From Setaria digitata (Eukaryota > Nematoda > Chromadorea > Rhabditida > Setariidae), in the NCBI GenBank assembly GCA_003640385.1, contig RCAB01000191.1:46516-110515 (forward strand): DNA of 64,000 nt, given 5' to 3'. The translations under genes and the position numbers were made by a program. The notes below the pieces were generated by a model that was given only the letters and a program-made list of their open reading frames with translations, had not been told where the DNA came from and searched no databases. Of this stretch, positions 1-10,630 are shown piece after piece (within the stretch, counting starts at the first letter, position 1; each line of letters opens with the position of its first letter).

Positions 1-48
1 CATACATAAACTATAAAATGGACTTTAACATCAATATTTCACATGCAG

Positions 49-1339
49 GACAGTCCAGGATTCTTCGTCGTGCGTTGCTTAGCGCCAATGATGAGTGAGG
101 TTATTCGGTTACTTCAAGAAGGTGTTCAACCAGATGTGATTGATGACATGACTAAAAATTACGGCTTTCCAGTAGGTGCAGCAACACTAGCAGATGAAGT
201 AGGTCTTGATGTGGCACAGCATGTTGCGAAGTTCTTGGATGAGGTAAGAATGCAATAAAACTTATTATAAAAGGATCATTTCCTTGTATATTTTTCTTCC
301 TTCATAAAAATCAAGATATGATCCATTCTGTAGGGTATAAGCTTCTATAACAATAGCATAAACTACAGGTAATGTCACCCACATGTGAAGATAGGAAATA
401 TATAGATTTTTTATTTGTTAAATAGGTCTGTTTTTTTGTAGAAATTATATTCCTTTCTTTTTTCAGACTTTGGGTCCACGAGTAGGTGGTGGTTCGGTTG
501 AACTTTTGGAGGAAATGGTTGCATCAGGTTTCAAAGGCCGGAAATCGGGTAAAGGATGCTTCTCTTATGGTAATTCCAAGAAATTCGGTGTCTTTAGTAA
601 AAAGAAGAGTGTAAACGAAGCTGCATTGAGAATTCTTCAAAAGTACCAGTTAATTCCTGATCCCACAGTGTAAGTTATTTGGTTTGGATGTTTGAACAAT
701 TTGAAAAACACCATAACTCTACCGGTACGGTAAAAAATTTTTTTGCAGAAGCAGTCTTGCTGATCGACAGCTTCGATTATTGTGTCGTTATGTAAATGAA
801 GCAGCCATTTGTCTTGAAGAGGGTGTCATTTCGTCACCGGTAAGCTAACTTTTTTATTTTTAATTTCATCTCTATAAAAATTAGCAAAATAATTCCGAAG
901 TGAAATAAAAAAGTGGTAGGAACTAAAAAAAAAAAAGTACACTGAAGGAATGCTGCCTCTCTTTATTTGGGGTTACTTCGGTTGTTGCTGCACAAAAACT
1001 TCATTCCGGATTTTCTTTGATTTCATGATGATTTGCACAATTTTCGTTTACTTAATAGTTTGAAGTTAAAGAAATTGTATCACAGTTTTAAAGAATCTTT
1101 TTAAACAAATTTCAAGACTATAAGAATGATTTTAGTCGGATGGAGACACAGCGTCAGTGTTTGGTATTGGTTTTCCACCGTTCTGGGGTGGTCCGTTCCG
1201 TTTTGTCGATATGTATGGGGCTGATAAACTCATAAGTAATATGTCACGATATGCGGAAGCCTATTCATCAGAGCAGTTTAAACCAGCTCAAATCATTCAA
1301 GATCATGCGAAACGGAATACCAGATTTTATCCCGAATAA
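49..1339 (+). CDS. HADHA: Trifunctional enzyme subunit alpha (HADHA-like), 3' part
   Basis: C-terminal 230 residues of the mitochondrial fatty-acid beta-oxidation enzyme (enoyl-CoA hydratase / long-chain 3-hydroxyacyl-CoA dehydrogenase). The 5' end lies outside the window. Four exons can be joined: 49-243, 467-669, 749-839 and 1136-1339. All junctions are GT-AG and the 693 nt stay in frame. Diagnostic stretches are [40 protein letters not shown] and [17 protein letters not shown], which match the C-terminal dehydrogenase domains of HADHA proteins. The HADHA-type TTLA/PVGAAT context argues against a peroxisomal multifunctional enzyme or a bacterial FadB. AATAAA overlaps the stop region (1335-1340) and may serve as polyadenylation signal. 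Junctions are read directly; the function comes from the family. Confidence 0.95.
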
Positions 1340-3188
1340 ATACATTTTATTATATAATATCCTAAATTATATTCCTTCTGTGATTGTTAATAGAACTGTT
1401 TCATTTATTGTGCAGTAACATTTTTGCTGGAAACTTTTTACTAAGGAAAAAATATGTCCAAAATTTTTTCAAGAAGAAAAAGAAACTGTGAACTCAGTTT
1501 ATGGTTATACTTAAAAATTTTCTCTTTTCCTTGAAACTCCAAGTCTTTCTGCCAATCTTCGTTTTAATAATTTTCTGTTTTAAAAAGATAGTGCCTTCTT
1601 GACAAGTGTTTTCCTTCGAAATACTCAGCTGATTTAAGATGACACTTAAAAATAAAATGAATTCACTAAATATCTCAAATTATTCACATTAACTAAAGCA
1701 CAGACTGAATATAATGTAGGTTGCAGTGAAAGGAGAAAGATGAAAAGTATAACTTTTGGTTGCAAAATCTTCCCTAGAAATAAGAATTTGTTTCGCCGAA
1801 CACTTGCATATTACTGAACGGTACATGTTACATCGAGCAACTAGATGTAAATCAGTAGACGAACAATGTGTAAAAAAAATAAGAAAAAGGAAATTCTCCT
1901 TCTCGAATTCCTTCGGTTAATGCAAGATTTCCATAGAAGAGTCGCTTTATTGCATGGTGTCCCAAATAACTGGACCACGTTACAATTGTGATTGTGTAAA
2001 GCGACGAATGGATAGGTGAATTAGGGGTAAATACGGATAATTTCCCAGAGTTTCCGGATACGGCTGAGGAAATTTATGAAGCATATGTGTAGATCAACTA
2101 CTGTTCGGTATGACTGGTAGCTGTTCAAAAAGTTCCTGAGCTACTAGTAAAAAAATGGTTTGGTGAAAACAGTTCCTCTGATCTTTTTATTTTTCTTCCT
2201 TCTCAACTTTTACTGATGAGAATATTTTTCCATGTGCAGGAATTTCCCAGATGTAAACGTTGCACTTTGGAATTTTCCATTCTTTTTTTTTTTTTTTTTT
2301 GGTGTAATACGAGGTAATTCCAAGATTACATGCCTCATTTATTGGTTGTATATACTTGATTAATTTACTTACAGGTGTTGAAAGGATTGTGGTAAGAGTG
2401 GAATCATTTACATCTATTTCTTTCAATTTACCATTGACGTTTTGTAGGTTGGATTAGAATCGAGGAAGTTTGTTACTTAATATATTGTATGTTTGTGCAT
2501 TGAGTGCGTGATATGCTAATAATATCTTACCAGCATAATGCCAGCTCAGGTTTCTGCCAGGACTATGCGTATTCATTAAAAAATTACTGAATTTATAAAA
2601 CATAGAAAGTTATGGCATACCTTTGCCAAAATAGAAGCAGTTTTCAAATCGCGGAACAGGTTTCTAGCATACCACACGGAATGCAATTGAAAGAGATTAT
2701 TGATCATTTTGATTTAAACCGTCGAAGTTCTCTATTTTAATATGTATGGTTATACGTTATTTTCATACAAATTAGATGTTCAAATATAACTAACTTCCAG
2801 ATTTTTCCAGACTCTTTTTCGTAATAAAAAGGGATCAACTGTTAAACTCCGAAGAGAATGATAAAACAGTAATATATTTTCTCAGGGAAACTTCTCGTAT
2901 CTAAGGTAATGAAAAGCATATTTCATTAGTATGTAATATTTACTTGCATTATTTCCTTTTTTTTTTTTTTTTCAGTTCACTTCTTAATTCTAAGGATTCT
3001 TCTATTACGAATTTTTGAGATTGGGTTTCTTCCAGTTATACAAATTTGGAATTAAATGGATAAAGTTATTAATCTAAACATGTAAACATTTCTAGCCAAT
3101 ATCTGTAACAAGAAAGTTTAAAGTTGACTTACCTAAGTGATAGTAAACATTTATTGCAGATTTTCATTGCTAGCAACTGGGATTCTCG
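1340..3188. other. Intergenic region, HADHA to HAPSTR1-like
   Basis: About 1.85 kb of AT-rich sequence without a supported exon. It contains poly-T tracts (for example 2282-2300 and 2958-2974). A U-rich splice acceptor ends at 3159, 29 nt upstream of the next gene's ATG. It lacks an obvious cis donor and may be a spliced-leader site. Nothing else is recognisable here. Confidence 0.6.
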
Positions 3189-4167
3189 ATGAGTGAAGGT
3201 GGTGGTAAACGTTCAGATGATGAAGGTGACGATTTGTTATGGAACGATTTTGAGAGCTGCGCTCAATCGGTCACACTGTTATATCGTAATCCATCATGGA
3301 AGGCAATGCAAACCGCTGCAGCATCTACAACTCAACTATACAAAAGTGGAATCGAACACAAGAAAAAGGCATATGATCGAGGTTTTTTTTTATTTCATTT
3401 CCTGCCTTGCTGTTAATGGCATCAGTAATATTTTAGAATAATGCAGTTGTGGTTGCAACTTATGCATAGCGTTACTTGCTTAGAAAAGAACTCATTTTAA
3501 CTGTTCATCTGAATCAATCCGTTTGTTAATTTTCATAGGTTACTCAGTAAACAAAATTTTGCATTTTGGGAATTCTCAATTGCTTATTTGATATGCACCT
3601 AATTTATCTGACAGGGACAATTTTTATTATTTCGTAAATAATGGGATAGATAGTTGCATGTTTCAATTTCAGGTTATGTAGCAGGTAGGCAAACTCTTGC
3701 ACGCGAAATCTATGCTTTACGTCGCTGTAGTGGAGTATCTATTGATGACGTCTGGAAACTGCTGTCAAAAATCGTTTGTGCTGCGGAATACGGGTATTCT
3801 TCACGAAGCCCAACGCCGGAGCAGACTGATAGTCCAGCGGTTTCGTTTTTCCAGCAGGCTAGTAATTTTTGCTTATTTTCTATAAATGAAAAGGATTATT
3901 TTGATAACTTGCGTAATTTTAATCTGAAACAGTTGAAAACTGTAGGATCATAATGAGGTTTGGAGTGGGTCACACCCATTATTGCATTAGCAGTGAAAGA
4001 ATTATCTTCAGTTTTAAATTTTTCAGGCATTATGTATTCCTGCTAACGTCGCTTGTCCACAACGTGCCACGGAATTGAATACTTTTCTGTCACGTCAGGT
4101 TCATCGACGGCGTAAACGACGTCATTCGCCAACAGAGTTCCCTTATAAAAAGATCTTCCGCTCATAA
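3189..4167 (+). CDS. HAPSTR1: HAPSTR1 / C16orf72-like protein
   Basis: A 172-residue protein from three exons: 3189-3381, 3673-3857 and 4027-4167. The first exon has the family hallmark of a repeated aromatic/Leu-Tyr motif: LLWNDFESCAQSVTLLY, then a second block ending in TQLYKSG. The middle exon has the basic GRQTLAREIYALRR segment. The end has LNTFLSRQ followed by an Arg/Lys-rich tail, matching the conserved C-terminal block of HAPSTR1. Vertebrate HAPSTR1 is a small nuclear stress-response partner of the ubiquitin ligase HUWE1; that role is transferred by family. Continuity of the family sequence requires intron 2 to use a GC donor at 3858-3859 (the alternative GT at 3840 would delete the FFQQ segment). 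The protein is shorter than the vertebrate one (about 275 aa). The start is the first ATG after the acceptor at 3159. Confidence 0.83.
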
Positions 4168-6165
4168 TAATGCTTTCAATGCCTGCAGATTGGTGTTCGC
4201 GGTCATTTTCTTTTGAAAATGCTTCATTTTTTCGTCATCTACATTGTCGAACTTTCTTATTCCTTTGATCGTTTCCTTCTGGGAATCCTCAATGAAAGCG
4301 AGGTTGTGGGATGTAGGATGAAGTATGAAAAGAAGATTAAGTAAAAGCGACCGAGGGGGTCATATTTTTTGTTTTTTATTTTCAAAGCCATTTGCGGAGG
4401 GGAAAGGAAAATTGAAATATACTGGAACAGTAAATAGAATATTTTGAAGACATCATTAAGTGAATAGGAGAACGATGATTGGAGTAAGTGCTTGTGTATG
4501 TTGATAAATTTTTCAGGCTTAGATATCTTAATCATTAATTAGTCATATTTTATAAGATGGGATGGAAGATAAAATATCTTTAGCTTTCATAAGCTTTTCA
4601 TGAAGAAGCTTTTCTAATTTTATTTGGGTACAGACGGATTTTTTTTACATTGGTTAGCAGTTTTTTTTTTTTTTTTAGTAAAATTCACTAATCACAGAAA
4701 AACTTGTTAAGAAGGTCATTTTTTTATTAGGTCTTTTTTTTTCTCGAAAATGTTTAGCTAATTCTGTTATAAAGACAAAAAAAAAAAGGGTAGAAAAGGG
4801 ATTTTAGCGTGAATTCGCTCAATGTAGAATGATATGAGGAAGGAGGGGGGGAAGGATTGGGGAGGGTAATTCTTTTTTTTTTTTTTAGTTGTTAGAAGAA
4901 AATTTTCTTATATAGAGTGGAAAGAAAAGTCTCTTCCACTGGAATTCCGGTTTTTCGAGTGTGCTTTCATCCAAATTTCCTGTGTTTTTCATAGTAATTT
5001 GAATTAGATTTCCGGTCTTTTAACATTCTTTTAGATGAAATTCAAGCATCACGAAGGATTTCCCTGTAGAAACATGGAAAAGAAGTGATTATTGCTGAAT
5101 ATTTCCTTATAAGGAACCTTTAGCTTTAATGTTGTATTTTAAAATTTTGGGTAACCGGTGGATTTATAGAAACTTCAAGTTTTGTTTTGATGTTTTAAAA
5201 GCTTTCGCCATCTACTCTCCGATTAATGAATCCATTTTCGGGTATTTGTAGAAAGTTGGAGTGGCAGACAGTTGTAGCGTTTTTTTTTTTTTTTTTTTTT
5301 TTTTTCAACTAAATGATGAGTATAGCAATGTGATTTAGCTAGATTTGTGTGTACTCTTTTTTTCTGTCAAACGCCAGTGTGATTTGAATATTTCTGTGTT
5401 ATCAAAGTATCAAAATGTAAACGATTTCAATAAAAAAATTTAAAATCACTTATTTTGCTGGTCTTTCCATTAGTCGTTTTTTTCGTGCAATTCAGTGATT
5501 ATTTTGTAGGTAATTTCTAGAGTCTAACAAGAAAAATGCATTATTGATTTAGTGCAGAATTTGAAATTTTTATCTTGAAAGCTAGTTCATTTAATTGCTC
5601 GATCCAAAAAGTTAAAAGCACATAGCAGAAGGTGGCTGTTAAGGTGTTCTTTAGATTTTCTATTGGTTATGTAGGGTTGTGTATGAAAAAATAGCTATTT
5701 TAGCATTTTATCCAAATGTACATATATTGGAGAAAAGAATGGTGCTTAAAATTTTGGTCATTTTGTTGCGTAGTTAGAGGGAGAAAACTATTTTGTGCTC
5801 ATTTGGTCAGTTCGTGTATGGAGTGGTTTTCTTGTTTTACAATTTATGTACTATTCTATTTTTTTTTTTTATTTTTCAGATTTCCAGGTTCAGTGCTTTT
5901 ATTCCATGGGGAGCCTTTCCAATTCTAAAATTTTATAGAAAATATATTTGATTTTTTTTATTCTGGTTAAGTAAATAAGCAGTAAAAAATTTTATTGTTC
6001 ACTCTTCGTTTGAGTTGTCGCTAACTGCTAAAAAAAATGCTCATATGCAATCGTATGCAGTATGTCTAATTCGATCTACATTTATTTGATACTAGGTGAT
6101 GTTCCCTGTATACACTAAGTGACTCTTTGACATTGGTACAGTCTTCTTAGTTATATTTTTTGCAG
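4168..6165. other. 3' flank of HAPSTR1-like gene and 5' region of NSA2
   Basis: About 2 kb with many homopolymer T runs (for example 5280-5304) and no supported exon. AATAAA at 5429-5434 is a candidate polyadenylation signal, which would give a long 3' UTR. The initiator exon of NSA2 should lie here. The only ATG directly followed by GT that I found is at 5739-5743, and its donor is weak (gtgctt). Confidence 0.5.
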
Positions 6166-7976
6166 CCGCAAAACGAGCATATTGAACTACATCGTAAACG
6201 TTATGGGCGTCGATTAGACTATGAGGAAAGACTGTGAGTATTTTCTCTACAGATTGTGTATTTAGAATGTCAGTATTATTAGTGAGTAATTTCTTCAACT
6301 TTAATAGCAAGTAGTTTCTGTATTTCTGCATCTATGGAAATAGGGAAGAAGCTACATCTTGACATTTATTACAGTGATGTCCCCTGCATCATTCGACATA
6401 AATGTTTGCTGGAAAATAAACAGATGCGATATTATCAGCTTTATAATAATACAAGAAAGAACAGATTTTTAACAATTGTATTTGAATTATTTAGAAAAGA
6501 AAAAAATATTTTCATATCTTGTATTGCAGAAGAAAGCGTAATGCTCGAGCCGGTCATGAGCGTTCCCAATATGCCAAGAAAATACGTGGTCGAAAGGCTA
6601 AACTGTATCACAAAAAACGTTATGCGGAAAAGGTTTGCACATATTTCCTTATGAAGTTAGTTTAATATCAGAGCCGGTTAAAAAAAAAAATCCTTATTTA
6701 ATAAGTTAATTTAGTCTATTCTGTTTGTTGTATGCACCTAATCAGAACATGTTTTAGGTGGAGATGCGACGATTACTGCGACAACATGAAGAGAAACAAC
6801 AGACAGGAACAAGTGAAGAGCCTGACAGAGGGGTAGTGCCGGCATATCTGCTTGACAGACAACAGCAAACGACCGGAACGATGCTTTCATCAATGATAAA
6901 GCAGAAACGGAAGGAAAAAGCGGTAATTGCTATGCATCATTAGCAAAAAATATTACTGTCATGATTATCAAACTAGCTTTCTGACGGATCGAGAAGTTCT
7001 GACCTGAGAAGCAGTTATTTTGCAGGGTAAGTACCAGGTACCTATACCAGCGGTCAAGGCAGTGAGTGATGCAGAAGCTTTCAAAGTAGTGAGAACTGGT
7101 AAAACTCGACGAAAAGGATGGAAACGAATGGTTACAAAAGTTACCTTTGTTGGTGAATCATTCACAAGAAAGCCAGCTAAATTTGAACGATTCATACGAC
7201 CGATGGGTTTGAGATTTAAAAGCGTAAGTTCATTTTTATTGTGTAAAATGAATTTCGTTCTCTTTTTTTTTTAATTTTGTTTTTCTTTTGTTGTGATTTT
7301 TCCTTACTGGAGAAAAAATAAGAGGGTGAGAAACTAAGGTAGTGATGCTGTTGTTTTAATTATCTTTTTCTTTCAGAATTTTTATTGATCTTTCCATTAA
7401 TTAATTAATTGATTTTCCGATATTGATGTTGTTTGGTATTTAAATATGGTAACATTTTTTATAGGCACATGTAACACATCCCGAGCTACAAGCTACGTTC
7501 CAGTTGCCTATTGTTGGGGTCAAAAAAAATCCATCGTCATCACTCTACACATCATTGGGAGTTATAACGAAAGGAACAATTATTGAAGTGAGAATTTGTG
7601 TTTTCCCAACTGAATTGTATTTTTTATTCGTAATTTTTCTCTTTTTTCTTTTACGAAAAAAAGTTCTGTCATTTGGTAGAGTCTTATTTATTGATTTATT
7701 ATTACTAGTTTTCAAGCATTATAAAAATAACTTCTTTCCAAATAAATATTTGTTTCATTTTCTCTTAACTGAAAGCATATACTTTACTGTTTAATATATA
7801 TTGTTTAGAATATTTTTATAAAATTTGTCTTGTTACGTTTATATAGCAAGCTTCAGGTGAATATATCTGAACTTGGTATGGTCACGCAAGGCGGTAAAGT
7901 AGTATGGGCGAAATATGCTCAAGTAACAAATCATCCTGAAAATGATGGCTGTATCAATGCTGTATTGTTGTTATAG
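6166..7976 (+). CDS. NSA2: Ribosome biogenesis protein NSA2 homolog (initiator codon exon not located)
   Basis: Nucleolar pre-60S assembly factor needed for 27S pre-rRNA processing (family knowledge). Six exons join in frame: 6166-6233, 6530-6632, 6758-6922, 7026-7223, 7465-7587 and 7857-7976. They encode 258 residues, against about 260 in NSA2 proteins including the first Met. Motifs are [12 protein letters not shown] near the N-terminus, basic [72 protein letters not shown] and the C-terminal [16 protein letters not shown] block. The first readable exon opens immediately after an acceptor with codon 2 (PQNEHIE...). The ATG must therefore be in a separate upstream exon, with a phase-0 intron right after it. 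AATAAA lies at 7991-7996. Confidence 0.95.
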
Positions 7977-8563
7977 TTTTTATGAAATGAAATAAAATTA
8001 TTGCAGTTAAGAATATTGTGCTTTTCCTTTTGTCACTTTAAGTCCTTGACTATCTGCTCAGAAGTGATGAGAACTTTCCGATGTATCGATTTTTCTTGAG
8101 TAGAATTATATTTAGTATGCAAAATGAAGTCTCATTTGCGTTCTTTGTCGGTGAGTAATTATGAATAAGCTTACAAGTGATTTCTTTTACCGATAATTGA
8201 AAAAAAAAAAAAAAAAAAAACGAATTATTACGGTGATCTTGTTTTTTCTAATTATACGAAGATGTACGAAAATGTGGAAAAACAACCAAGTAGGAATGTG
8301 AACCTGTCGGTTCCGTCAAGCTAGGATAGTGTTGTTTCAAGAACAAGGTCCTAAAAGGAAATGAGTGTGTGTGATTACTTTTATTTTTCTCATATTATAT
8401 CAAGATCCTGGTGATTTTCATTAGCGTCTTGAAATGTGAAAATTTGCTGTAAAGCGCTCATGAAGTTCTGTCAACCACAGAGAACTAGAATTGAGGGCTG
8501 TTTTCTGTTTTTCGAGAATTGCTTTTCGAAATTTCTTTAGATTATAATTTAGGTGATTTTTAG
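7977..8563. other. Intergenic region, NSA2 to TP53RK
   Basis: 587 bases containing the NSA2 polyadenylation signal (7991-7996) and a poly-A tract (8202-8220). A gattttag acceptor ends exactly at the base before the TP53RK ATG. No gene is seen. Confidence 0.7.
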
Positions 8564-10085
8564 ATGGATGAAACAGCCGAAACAATCGAATCAGAATGGC
8601 TTTCGATGGTTTCAAAGCCTTTCAGACAAGGTGCTGAAGCTTGTCTATATCGATGCTTTTATTTTGGTCGAAAAGCAGTCATCAAAGAGAGATTCATTAA
8701 AGCTTACAGGTTTTGGGAGGAATTAATTTATACATTTGATGAATTAAGTCAGTTTTTTCTTCCTAAGAATTTTTTTGGGAATTCCGGTCTTTTCCATTAT
8801 CCATCGTGAGGGTGATTATTTGGTGTGCCGACAGTTCTTTTTTTTTTTTTTTTTTTGAAGGTTTAGATTTAAAGGCAGAAATTATTTGATTGAACTTGAA
8901 AATCAAATTTTAGAAACTGAAGAATATTTTTTTAGGCATCCATTACTGGATACGATTTTGACAAAGGAACGTGTGAGAGCTGAATTAACTGCTTTGAATA
9001 AGTGTAAAATAGTTAGTTCGTCAAATGTTTATTGAATTTATCGTAAAATGATCGTCAAATAACCTTCCTGTTATTAAATTTAATGATTTTTGGGTATTAC
9101 AAGTGGGCTAACTTAAAGCAAATCAGTATATTTTTCTTCTTTTCCCTTTTGATTTTAATAAGCATTAAATTAAATTTTTTTTTTTTAGATGGGAATTGAT
9201 GTACCAACAGTATACTTTGTAAATGTTGCCCAAAATTCCTTTATCATGGAAGAAATATTGAATGGGATCACTGCTCGACAGTTTATCGATGATGAGAAGA
9301 ATAGTAAGAATTTCGAGGTATCAGAAATTTTGCTTCTATTCCTGAAATTTAAAAAAGGGAATTTTTTTTTCTCAACTTCACTTCCTTTTTTTGCAAATTC
9401 TTTCAAATGATTAATTTTGGGCATTCCAAGCAAACAATTTGTATTCTTATTAAGTTAAAAAGATGGTTCATTGTTCCATGCGACGGTGGTTCCAGGCGAC
9501 AGTCACTGATTTTGGTATTCGATTAGGTCAAATTATAGCAAAACTACATCTTAATGGTATTGTCCATGGTGATTTAACAACCTCTAATATGCTCCTTCGA
9601 AATGGAAATCCTGAAATGATTGTTCTTATCGATTTCGGTCTTGCTGAGGTAGTAAGTTCCTTACAAATAGAATTTACAAAATTTTGGAGAAGTTAAATCA
9701 ATTCATCGCATTGTTGCAATAAAATTATTGGAATGAATGAGTTTGTTATTTGAGAAAAAACTTTCGATTCCGATTTAATCGCATGAAAAGGAGAATGAAT
9801 AAATTTGGAAACCTTTCCAAATTAATTTCAGGTCTGCTTTTATTCACATCCAAAATTTCATTAAATGATATAACAATTTTACAGGGTAATGCAACAGTGG
9901 AAAGTAAGGGTGTCGATTTGTATGTATTGAAACGAGCTGTGTTAAGTACACATAATGAAGTAGAATTCTTCTTCGATAGTATTATGAGAGGGTATGAGTT
10001 ATTTAACAAAAAACAATATGATGCAGTTTCCAAGAAACTTCAGGAAATCGAAAGGCGAGGAAGGAAACGTGAAATGTTAGGGTAG
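8564..10085 (+). CDS. TP53RK: EKC/KEOPS complex kinase TP53RK (Bud32/PRPK)
   Basis: Atypical small kinase/ATPase of the KEOPS complex, which makes the universal t6A modification of tRNA; vertebrate members were also described as p53-related kinase. Five exons (8564-8709, 8936-9011, 9189-9317, 9496-9648, 9885-10085) give 234 residues, the usual Bud32 size. Visible motifs are the ATP-binding lysine in AVIKERF, the Bud32-specific YRHPLLD, the catalytic loop IVHGDLTTSNML, the metal-binding DFG in VLIDFGLAE, KGVDLYVLKRA, and the basic C-terminal RRGRKREMLG tail typical of the family. The start ATG follows directly on an acceptor (8563), so trans-splicing with no genomic 5' UTR is likely. AATAAA is at 10130-10135. 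Confidence 0.96.
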
Positions 10086-10630
10086 TTTCAATTGATGTTC
10101 AGGAATTTCTTTCATTTCTTTGTTTTGCCAATAAATCATTTCACTGATTTTCTTTAAATAGCATATCAGAGTTAATATATAAACTTTCGCTTTAAACACT
10201 TCCCTATTTTTTCTTCACTAAGAATTATAATTTTGGGAAAAATTTAAAATCCCTACAATCCAAGTTGGGATATCTCTATGTTTAGTTTCTCGAAATTTTA
10301 TTTTTTGCATAACCTATTAATAGTCTCTATGAAAAAGAAAATGAAAGTTATCATAATATATTCAAACATGGAATGAACTATTTTATGTATATTATTCGGT
10401 AAGTACATTTAATGAAAAAGAAGTGGATAGAAGAAAGTTAAAAAGAGGGAGATCAGTTTTAAATTAATTGCTACCCGGAAGCGATAAAGGATTTCAAAAT
10501 TTCAATTCTCCGGGGATGTGTGTCAGAGGTTTTCGATTTTAAATTCAATTTTAGGTGTGAAAACTTAACTATTTTTCTGCTTTCTTTTTTAGACAGATAG
10601 AATGTTAAAAGCGAGAAGGTAATAAAAGTT
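10086..10630. other. Convergent 3' intergenic region, TP53RK and ARFGEF3-like
   Basis: 545 bases between two convergent gene ends. It holds the TP53RK polyadenylation signal (10130-10135). No coding potential is seen. Confidence 0.7.

Noticed and set aside
2187..2426. 79-codon minus-strand ORF with a poly-Lys run
   Set aside because: Created by a poly-T tract in the HADHA to HAPSTR1 intergenic region; no similarity.
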